From NCBI GenBank assembly GCA_017404125.1, contig JAFRCZ010000169.1, positions 1 through 11,362 of the forward strand: a DNA stretch of 11,362 nucleotides. Reading direction: 5' to 3'. This document shows positions 6,140 to 11,362 of this stretch, one piece after another (the stretch's first letter is position 1; every line of letters starts with the position of its first letter). This DNA comes from Methanobrevibacter sp. Its GTDB lineage: Archaea > Methanobacteriota > Methanobacteria > Methanobacteriales > Methanobacteriaceae. The notes under the pieces were generated by a model. The model was not told the DNA's origin. It did no database searches and was given only the letters and a program-made list of their open reading frames with translations. The position numbers and the translations under genes were made by a program.

Positions 6140-6934
6140 AATGTGCCCTACACGTTCTTCTTTAGGGGGAAGTTGCATATAATCCCCATATATTGGCATT
6201 AATGTGTTGTCATCATTATTGGGGATATTAAATATATGATCTTCAAATTTAGATTTTTTTGGAGGTTTGTAATCACTTCTTTTAAAGACTACTCTTTCTC
6301 TTAAAGTTAAATCTGTAACATATTGCCCTGGTTCTGATTCATATTTTCTAAATAACTTTGATAGTTTCTTTTGAAAATATTTATCATTTATTTTAAATAA
6401 ATTTAACAGATCATGGATAATATTGAGGGATAAATTAACAATTTTTGAAAATTTATAAAATTTCAATACGGACAGAGAGTAAAATCTTGAATAAATAAAA
6501 CAACAATGAAGATAAATCTGCCGTTTTAATTTATTATCGGGTAAATTGTCTAGAATAAATAAATCTATATGAATTCCTAATTTAAATGAAACTTGATCAT
6601 CCCAATATTCCGCCCAATATGTTTCATTTAAAGACATTCTACCAAATTGGAAGAAATATTCACTATTATATCTTGAATCAAAAATGGTATATTTTTCACA
6701 GGGATTTTCTTCCATTACTTTTAAGAATTTTTCATAATCTTTTCTAAACATTATTATATCAATGTCATCGTCCCATGGAATAAATCCTTGATGTCGAATG
6801 GCTCCTATTTGAGTTCCATAAATCAAGTAATATTCAATGTTATTATCTTCACAAATCTTAACGAAATCTTTTAAAATCATTAATTCAACATCTTGAAGAT
6901 GGGATAAAACGTTATCATTAAGAATCTTATCCAA
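6110..6934 (-). CDS. licD: LicD family phosphotransferase
   Basis: A 274-residue member of the LicD / nucleotidyltransferase-fold family, whose members move a phospho-substituent (phosphocholine, or a related CDP- or CMP-activated group) onto cell-surface glycans. The signature is clear: YGTQIGAIRHQG at 39-50 followed by PWDDDIDI at 53-60, which carries the metal-binding aspartates. The start is a TTG at 6934, with GAGGGAT at 6939-6945 as ribosome binding site. The next in-frame ATG (codon 19) would cut into the conserved N-terminal helix LQDVELMILKDF, so TTG is preferred. It starts 12 nt after the cytidylyltransferase fusion and is the last gene of the operon, which supports transfer of a CDP-activated group made by the upstream genes. 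There is no obvious signal peptide or membrane helix, so it probably acts on a cytoplasmic lipid-linked or nucleotide-linked precursor. The acceptor and exact donor are unknown. Confidence 0.88.
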   Translation of the reverse strand: MDKILNDNVLSHLQDVELMILKDFVKICEDNNIEYYLIYGTQIGAIRHQGFIPWDDDIDIIMFRKDYEKFLKVMEENPCEKYTIFDSRYNSEYFFQFGRMSLNETYWAEYWDDQVSFKLGIHIDLFILDNLPDNKLKRQIYLHCCFIYSRFYSLSVLKFYKFSKIVNLSLNIIHDLLNLFKINDKYFQKKLSKLFRKYESEPGQYVTDLTLRERVVFKRSDYKPPKKSKFEDHIFNIPNNDDNTLMPIYGDYMQLPPKEERVGHILNEIDFGKY

Positions 6935-6946
6935 TTAAATCCCTCG

Positions 6947-8275
6947 TCAATATCTTTTTATAAAATTCACATCTTTATTTTCAAAATCTTCAATTATTTT
7001 ACAAATAGCTTTGGAAATATTATAGTCAATATATCCATTATATTTGCCCAATTCTATTGATTTAGCAAATGCGACAAGTTCATATCTTATGCCCTCCCCA
7101 TCCAATTGATAAAAATATTTCCGATTATCCTCTAAATTTTCATATCTTAATTCAAAATAATCTGTCTTCCACCATGGCGCGGGTACATAAGCATATCCTT
7201 CTGTTCCAGAAATTATTAATTCCCCTTCTGATTTAACACTATTTGCAACTTTTATTGAAGCAACAGCATTATCATATTGGAAATCAATTTTTGTAAATAA
7301 GTCAAAGTTTGGTTTTTCATCTAAAGTTAATGAATTTATAGTTTTGTTTTTATAATCTATGCCTAAAATTTGGAAAATAGGTAAAAGTGCAGTTGGTGCC
7401 CATGAACTAATACTATTCCAAGAATTATCATCAAAATCTCTTAAACTGGTACATGTAGCATCAATAGAATAAATGTTTCCAATATTTCCCCCTTTCATCA
7501 AAAGCAATAATCTGTTATAAGCAGTTGAGTAAGCAGTTTTAATAGAATCCATTAAAATTAAATTATTTTCCATAGCTAATTTTTGCAATTCATCAAATTC
7601 TTTTTCATTTAATGCAACTGGGGATTCACATAAAACATGCTTTCCTTGTTTTAAAGCTTTTTTAATCTGTGAATAATGTTTAGATGGATGTGATATAATA
7701 AATACTGCATCGACTATTTTTAATAATTCATCATAATCCTTAGAAAAAATTAGATTTTCATTTTTATAACATTCTTTTTCAGAATCATTGTCAGTGAGAA
7801 TGGTATTAACTTTAATGCCATTAACTAATTTTGATTCATCATGGAACTTTTTTAAAACATTACCCTCTCCAACAAGGCCTAAATTGATATTCCTTTTTTT
7901 AGATCTAATATTAGAACTTGAAACACCTTCAGTACGTGGCAGATATACAACATCACAATATTCATTTAAATAATCAAAATGACCTACCCAATCTGAACCT
8001 ACAGTAAAAATATCTACTCCAAATCGTTTAATATCATCAATTTTCTGGCCCTCATATTCTTCAACAATTATTTCATCTGCAAGACCTGTTGCACGTACAG
8101 ATTCAATTCTTTCCATCAATGATTGTTGTACATTAATTTTTCCCCTTTTTTTATCAAAATCATCAGTTGTGACTCCAACAATAAGATAATCACCTAATGC
8201 TTTTGCTCTTTCAAGAAGTCTTTGATGTCCATAATGAAATAAATCATAAGTTCCATATGTAATTACTTTAATCAT
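6947..8275 (-). CDS. Fusion: TagD-like cytidylyltransferase with Gfo/Idh/MocA-type domain
   Basis: A 442-residue two-domain protein. Residues 1-128 closely resemble glycerol-3-phosphate cytidylyltransferase (TagD): HYGH at 14-17, VGSDWVGHFDYL at 92-103 and RTEGVSSSNIR at 114-124, all nucleotidyltransferase hallmarks and apparently intact. This half should join CTP to a small phospho-alcohol. Residues 130-442 have the Gfo/Idh/MocA oxidoreductase fold (Rossmann start LGLVGEGNVL at 132-141, HPSKHYSQIKKAL at 196-208, then an alpha/beta domain). However, the usual EKP motif with the catalytic lysine reads ESP (217-219), the third glycine of the nucleotide loop is Leu141, and the D-x3-H segment expected near 295-305 (WAPTALLPIFQILG) has neither Asp nor His. 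Ordinary dehydrogenase activity is therefore doubtful. The ATG overlaps the aminotransferase stop as ATGA (8272-8275), so translation is coupled. The fusion resembles in principle Haemophilus Bcs1, which couples polyol-phosphate reduction to CTP activation with different folds. Confidence 0.88.
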   Translation of the reverse strand: MIKVITYGTYDLFHYGHQRLLERAKALGDYLIVGVTTDDFDKKRGKINVQQSLMERIESVRATGLADEIIVEEYEGQKIDDIKRFGVDIFTVGSDWVGHFDYLNEYCDVVYLPRTEGVSSSNIRSKKRNINLGLVGEGNVLKKFHDESKLVNGIKVNTILTDNDSEKECYKNENLIFSKDYDELLKIVDAVFIISHPSKHYSQIKKALKQGKHVLCESPVALNEKEFDELQKLAMENNLILMDSIKTAYSTAYNRLLLLMKGGNIGNIYSIDATCTSLRDFDDNSWNSISSWAPTALLPIFQILGIDYKNKTINSLTLDEKPNFDLFTKIDFQYDNAVASIKVANSVKSEGELIISGTEGYAYVPAPWWKTDYFELRYENLEDNRKYFYQLDGEGIRYELVAFAKSIELGKYNGYIDYNISKAICKIIEDFENKDVNFIKRY

Positions 8276-9348
8276 TTTAATATTCCTCTTTGTTTTAAAT
8301 CGTGTAATGCTTCAATTAATTGGTCATTATCTTTGATGGTTAAATTCCCAATATGCCCTACTCTAAACATTTTCTTCCCAACTTTTCCTCCATTAGGATT
8401 TACCCAAATGCCATATTCATTTTTTAAAGCATCAACAATAGTATCTGCTTCTGAATTAATACAATACACACCAGTAACTGAATTTCCTAAACTTTTGCAA
8501 CGAATTTCTAATGGTAAATCTTGAATTCTTAATCTAAAATCATTAGCTAACTCAGAAATCCTTAAAATTTCCTCTTCAACCCCTCCATTATTTTTAATTT
8601 CTTTTAATCTTGCATTTATTTGTAATAATATTGTAACTGCAGGAGTGAATGGAGTCTGGCCTCTTTCACCATTATTTAACATGTCTTTTAAATCAAAATA
8701 CATACTTTTGCATTCATTATTCATAACCCGTTCTAATGCTTTTTCCCCTAAAACTATTATTGAAATTCCAGGAGGGCAAGCCAATGCTTTTTGAGAACCT
8801 GTAATGAATACATCAATATTGTCTTTTGTCATGTTTAAAGGATTAGCTAAAAAAGAACTTATTGCATCTACAACCAAAAAGATATTATTTTTATTACAAA
8901 ACTCAGAAATTAAATTTAAATTATAATAAACGCACGAACTAGTTTCACAGATATTAACCAAAAATCCAGTGAAACCTTGATTACTATACTCATCTAAAAT
9001 TTCTTTAGTGATATCTTGACCAAAGTCAAGTTTAATTTGATCATGAGGGATATTATGAAGTTTACATAAGTCTACAAAACGTTGACCGAATCCCCCACCA
9101 TTAACAATTAAAACTTTATCATTTTCATTGAAAACGTTCATTACTGTGGCTTCCATAGCTGCAGTTCCAGACCCAGTGATAAAAACAACTCTGGAATCTG
9201 CACTGGCATATACAAATTCTTTTATTAATTTTTCATTCTCAAGCATAACTTGTGAAAATTCTTCATTTCTAAAGTATGGAGTTTGTTCACATCCAATCTT
9301 TAAAACATCAGAACTACTCATTACTGGGCCAACAGTAAAATTCAACAT
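8272..9348 (-). CDS. Class V PLP-dependent aminotransferase (PhnW / alanine-glyoxylate type)
   Basis: A 358-residue fold-type I, class V aminotransferase. Visible features are LNFTVGPV at 2-9, GSGTAAMEA at 59-67 (phosphate-cup region), D161 in VVDAISSF (pairs with the PLP ring nitrogen), the Schiff-base lysine K187 in GSQKALACPPG, and a C-terminal FRVGHIGN whose arginine should bind the substrate carboxylate. Relatives include 2-aminoethylphosphonate-pyruvate transaminase and alanine-glyoxylate aminotransferase; the sequence alone does not settle the substrate. ATG at 9348 is chosen because AAGGTG (9354-9359) lies 5 nt before it and relatives start MLNFTVGP. A TTG at 9366 would add six residues and overlap the methyltransferase. 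It lies 10 nt after the methyltransferase and overlaps the next gene by 4 nt. In this context it probably makes an amino-alcohol, amino-phosphonate or amino-sugar precursor for the CTP step; no PEP mutase or phosphonopyruvate decarboxylase gene is in the window. Confidence 0.87.
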   Translation of the reverse strand: MLNFTVGPVMSSSDVLKIGCEQTPYFRNEEFSQVMLENEKLIKEFVYASADSRVVFITGSGTAAMEATVMNVFNENDKVLIVNGGGFGQRFVDLCKLHNIPHDQIKLDFGQDITKEILDEYSNQGFTGFLVNICETSSCVYYNLNLISEFCNKNNIFLVVDAISSFLANPLNMTKDNIDVFITGSQKALACPPGISIIVLGEKALERVMNNECKSMYFDLKDMLNNGERGQTPFTPAVTILLQINARLKEIKNNGGVEEEILRISELANDFRLRIQDLPLEIRCKSLGNSVTGVYCINSEADTIVDALKNEYGIWVNPNGGKVGKKMFRVGHIGNLTIKDNDQLIEALHDLKQRGILK

Positions 9349-9353
9349 ATTAA

Positions 9354-9359
9354 CACCTT
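9354..9359 (-). promoter_or_regulatory. Ribosome binding site AAGGTG fixing the aminotransferase start
   Basis: AAGGTG on the minus strand, 5 nt before the ATG at 9348, favours that start over the upstream TTG at 9366, which would place this site inside the coding region. Confidence 0.5.
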
Positions 9360-10066
9360 CATTCAATCACAAAATATTTATAATGAGTTTCGCTATGACT
9401 ACTCAAATCTTCAAAAATATCATCAGCAAATATTTTATTATAGTTTAAAATTTCAAATAAGTCCATATATTCTTCTTCAGTTCTATATATTGCATTGTAA
9501 TCAGCTTCTAAACCTTCGGAATAGAAATCTTTAAGAGTTAATCTTGAACCCATACGAGAAACAGGTTCCATTATAAATAATTTTTTGTCATCTGAACAAA
9601 TACGATTAAGTTCATTGAAAACTAATTTGATATCCTCATCATTAATGTACATTAGAACCCCACTAAAAATAATTACATCAAAGGGAGGTTTAATTAATAG
9701 GGTATCTGCTTTAATATCAGTTGCAGACATTACTTGAAACTTACAATTATCAAAATCATATGATTTTTTAGCTATTTCAATTAAATCTTCTGTATAATCA
9801 ATTCCTAAAAAGGATTCGCATTTATCATGTAATGCTTCAGCCCAACGACCAATTCCACACCCTACTTCAAGAATGATTTTCCCATCAACGTTAATGTGTT
9901 CATGGAATATTTTTTTTTCTTCAATATGTCTTTGTTCTGAGTTTTCTTTTTCCTGAAATAATACAATAGATAAATCGCTTTCCAAATCACGATTTGCCCT
10001 ATCACTAAAAAAATTTTTTACATCATCAGGATTAATATCTTTTTTTTCACCATATAATCTAGACAT
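9359..10066 (-). CDS. Class I SAM-dependent methyltransferase
   Basis: A 235-residue Rossmann-fold methyltransferase. Motif I is ILEVGCGIGRW at 65-75; the acidic residue that binds the SAM ribose is in GIDYTEDLIEIAKK (about 92-105); motif IV-like FDVIIFSGVLMYIND lies near 129-143. The N-terminal 60 residues are charged and helical-looking, probably a substrate lid. It is the first gene of the four-gene minus-strand operon and starts behind AGGTG (10073-10077, 6 nt before the ATG). By context it may methylate the amino or hydroxyl group of the small molecule that is later CDP-activated, or the finished glycan. There is no membrane helix. The family is certain; the substrate is unknown. Confidence 0.88.
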   Translation of the reverse strand: MSRLYGEKKDINPDDVKNFFSDRANRDLESDLSIVLFQEKENSEQRHIEEKKIFHEHINVDGKIILEVGCGIGRWAEALHDKCESFLGIDYTEDLIEIAKKSYDFDNCKFQVMSATDIKADTLLIKPPFDVIIFSGVLMYINDEDIKLVFNELNRICSDDKKLFIMEPVSRMGSRLTLKDFYSEGLEADYNAIYRTEEEYMDLFEILNYNKIFADDIFEDLSSHSETHYKYFVIE

Positions 10067-10090
10067 TTAAAACACCTAAAAAATAGATTA

Positions 10091-10110
10091 TTATATAGTA
10101 TATTTAAACT
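10091..10110 (-). promoter_or_regulatory. Probable TATA region of the glycan-modification operon
   Basis: Read on the minus strand this is AGTTTAAATATACTATATAA. The TTTAAATATA part (10099-10108) is centred about 37 nt before the methyltransferase ATG. Transcription starting about 25 nt downstream would fall near 10078, leaving a short leader that just includes the AGGTG site. Inferred from spacing and composition only. Confidence 0.4.
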
Positions 10111-10227
10111 CATTTAAATAAGTTAACGTAAAAAAATAAAATTAATATTTAATTATACAAATTAAAAAATTTATATCATATTTATGAATATAATTTAGGC
10201 TATGTTTTTATAATATTCATATTGTTC

Positions 10228-10260
10228 CAAATTTTATAGAAGTAATAATTCTAAAATTTG
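10228..10260. repeat. Bulged inverted repeat next to the right duplication boundary
   Basis: CAAATTTTA (10228-10236) pairs with TAAAATTTG (10252-10260); after a 2-nt bulge GAA (10239-10241) pairs with TTC (10249-10251), leaving a 7-nt loop. It ends 8 nt before the right direct repeat begins. It could be a terminator left from former DNA, a regulator site, or part of the insertion junction. Confidence 0.4.
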
Positions 10261-10268
10261 AATCAATG

Positions 10269-10493
10269 TATAAAATTTTAAATAGTTAGTTAATTAAAGA
10301 TATCATTATAATATTTTATTCATTATCAATAAATAAATTCAATTTAAATCAATATTTTTAAATCAATTTAATTATTTTTATTTGAATAAACTAATTATAA
10401 ATTAAAATATATTTTAATTGAGGTTAAACTATGGTTAGTGTCAATTTAGAAGCTAAAAAAACTGTAGATGTAATGATTGAAAAAGCTGACGAC
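10269..10493 (+). repeat. Right direct repeat: functional mch leader and first 21 codons
   Basis: This is the intact partner of 5862-6070; the two copies bracket the four-gene minus-strand operon. Here the repeat leads without interruption into full-length mch. The leader includes AATTGAGGTTAAA with its GAGGT ribosome binding site (10420-10424), 6 nt before the ATG. Confidence 0.85.
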
Positions 10494-11362
10494 CTTAACA
10501 TTGCTGTTTCCAAATTAGGAAACGGAGCAACCGTTATTGACTGTGGTGTAAATGTCGCTGGTAGTTTTAAAGCAGGTGAATTATATACTAAAGTATGTCT
10601 TGGAGGATTAGCTGATGTAGGTATTTCCATTCCTGGAGACTTATCTGAAAAATTCGCATTGCCTTCTGTAAAGATAAAAACTGATTTCCCAGCTATTTCC
10701 ACTTTAGGTGCTCAAAAAGCAGGTTGGTCTGTTTCTGTAGGTGAATTCTTTGCTTTAGGTTCCGGTCCAGCTAGAGCATTATCCTTAAAACCAGCTGAAA
10801 CCTATGAAGAAATTGATTACAAAGATGAAGCTGATCTCGCAATCTTAACTTTAGAAGCTGATGTATTGCCTGGTGAAGATGTAGCAGCATACATTGCAGA
10901 TGAATGTGGTGTAGATGTAGCAAACGTATTCTTGCTTGTAGCTCCTACCGCTTCCTTAGTTGGATCTATCCAAATTGCAGGAAGAGTAGTTGAAAACGGT
11001 ACTTACAAGATGTTAGAATTCTTAAAATTCGATGTTAAGAAAGTTGTACATGCAGCAGGTATTGCACCAATTGCACCTATTGACCCAGATGGATTAAAAG
11101 CTATGGGTAAAACCAATGATGCAGTTTTATTCGGTGGAAGAACTTACTACTATGTCAAATCTGAAGAAGGAGATGACATTGCAGCAGTAGCAGCTCAATT
11201 ACCATCTTCTGCAGCTGATGGATATGGTAAACCATTCTTTGACGTGTTTAAAGATGCAGGATTCGACTTCTACCAAATCGACAAAGGAATGTTTGCACCA
11301 GCTGAAGTTGTTATCAACGATTTAACCACTGGTAAATTATACAAAGAAGGATTCGTTAACGC
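10431..11362 (+). CDS. mch: Methenyltetrahydromethanopterin cyclohydrolase (3' end outside window)
   Basis: This gene encodes Mch, which interconverts N5-formyl- and N5,N10-methenyl-tetrahydromethanopterin in the CO2-to-methane pathway; it acts in the cytoplasm. The 310 complete codons visible, out of about 320 in the family, begin MVSVNLEAKKTVDVMIEKAD and remain open to the window edge. Family segments are visible throughout: NGATVIDCGVNVAGSFKAGE near 31-50, GGLADVGIS near 58-66, SGPARALS near 111-118, GRVVENGTYK at 184-193 (R185 and E188 correspond to the Arg/Glu pair reported as catalytic in the Archaeoglobus enzyme, as I recall it), and FGGRTYYYV in the C-terminal part. The start is firm, with GAGGT at 6-nt spacing. 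Codon use is richer in GC than in the operon upstream, as expected for a highly expressed core gene. Only the C-terminal dozen or so residues are missing. Confidence 0.97.
   Translation, partial: MVSVNLEAKKTVDVMIEKADDLNIAVSKLGNGATVIDCGVNVAGSFKAGELYTKVCLGGLADVGISIPGDLSEKFALPSVKIKTDFPAISTLGAQKAGWSVSVGEFFALGSGPARALSLKPAETYEEIDYKDEADLAILTLEADVLPGEDVAAYIADECGVDVANVFLLVAPTASLVGSIQIAGRVVENGTYKMLEFLKFDVKKVVHAAGIAPIAPIDPDGLKAMGKTNDAVLFGGRTYYYVKSEEGDDIAAVAAQLPSSAADGYGKPFFDVFKDAGFDFYQIDKGMFAPAEVVINDLTTGKLYKEGFVN

Larger units (their letters stand above)
10067..10430. promoter_or_regulatory. Divergent promoter region between the minus-strand operon and mch
   Basis: This 364-bp gap serves the leftward operon at its left side and mch at its right side. 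It contains the operon's TATA region, a TATAATATTCAT box near 10210, a 12-bp bulged hairpin (10228-10260) and, from 10269, the right copy of the mch leader. The blocks kept in both leader copies, such as ATAATATTTTATTCATT near 10309, are the best candidates for mch promoter elements; if that is the TATA box, the mch leader is roughly 90 nt. No gene is seen here. Confidence 0.45.

Noticed and set aside
9128..9448. Plus-strand frame opposite the aminotransferase and methyltransferase junction
   Set aside because: It is a shadow of two well-supported minus-strand genes and has no ribosome binding site or motif.
6071..10268. Insertion sequence or provirus carrying the glycan genes
   Set aside because: No transposase, integrase or viral gene and no terminal inverted repeats typical of an IS; the flanking repeat is mch sequence, not a short target-site duplication.
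10424..10702. Minus-strand open frame of 92 codons opposite the start of mch
   Set aside because: It is antisense to mch, which is certain from its sequence; the frame has no family features.

Overview
The window looks like chromosome of a hydrogenotrophic methanogenic archaeon of the Methanobacteriales, most like Methanobrevibacter. The evidence is an mch gene (methenyl-tetrahydromethanopterin cyclohydrolase), an F420-dependent dehydrogenase beta subunit next to an MvhD-type iron-sulfur protein, very AT-rich long intergenic regions, and ribosome binding sites that fit an archaeal AGGAGGTGAT consensus (GGTGAT, AGGTG, GGAGAT). The genus is an inference; no rRNA gene is present.

Layout, left to right. 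(1) 1-892 is AT-rich and gene-free: a hairpin/oligo-T terminator for an off-window gene, a repeated AGTATTACT element, and two hairpins in the probable leader of the next operon. (2) 893-3550 (+) is a three-gene operon resembling the flp (formate-dehydrogenase-like) genes of Methanothermobacter: a short, degenerate FdhA-like protein, an FdhB/FrhB-like F420 and Fe-S protein, and an MvhD-like protein. It probably passes electrons between F420 and a heterodisulfide-reductase-type partner. (3) 3551-4173 is a convergent gap with several long inverted repeats. (4) 4174-4806 (-) is an Fe-S flavodoxin-fold protein. (5) 5013-5831 (+) is a six-helix ion-channel-like membrane protein.

(6) About 6071-10268 is a four-gene minus-strand operon unrelated to energy metabolism. 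In transcription order it encodes a SAM methyltransferase, a class V PLP aminotransferase, a TagD-like cytidylyltransferase fused to a Gfo/Idh/MocA-type domain, and a LicD-family transferase. Together they look like a pathway that makes an amino- or polyol-phosphate group, activates it with CTP and attaches it to a surface glycan. (7) mch starts at 10431 (+) and runs off the right edge, lacking only its last few codons.

The most striking observation is that the operon sits between two diverged copies of the mch upstream region plus its first 21 codons (5862-6070 and 10269-10493). The right copy is the start of the real mch. The left copy stops abruptly at codon 21 and runs into the 3' end of licD. 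This suggests the glycan operon was inserted at the 5' end of mch with duplication of the target, or that one mch copy of an old tandem duplication was replaced. A second point is that the Gfo/Idh/MocA half of the fusion lacks the usual catalytic residues.
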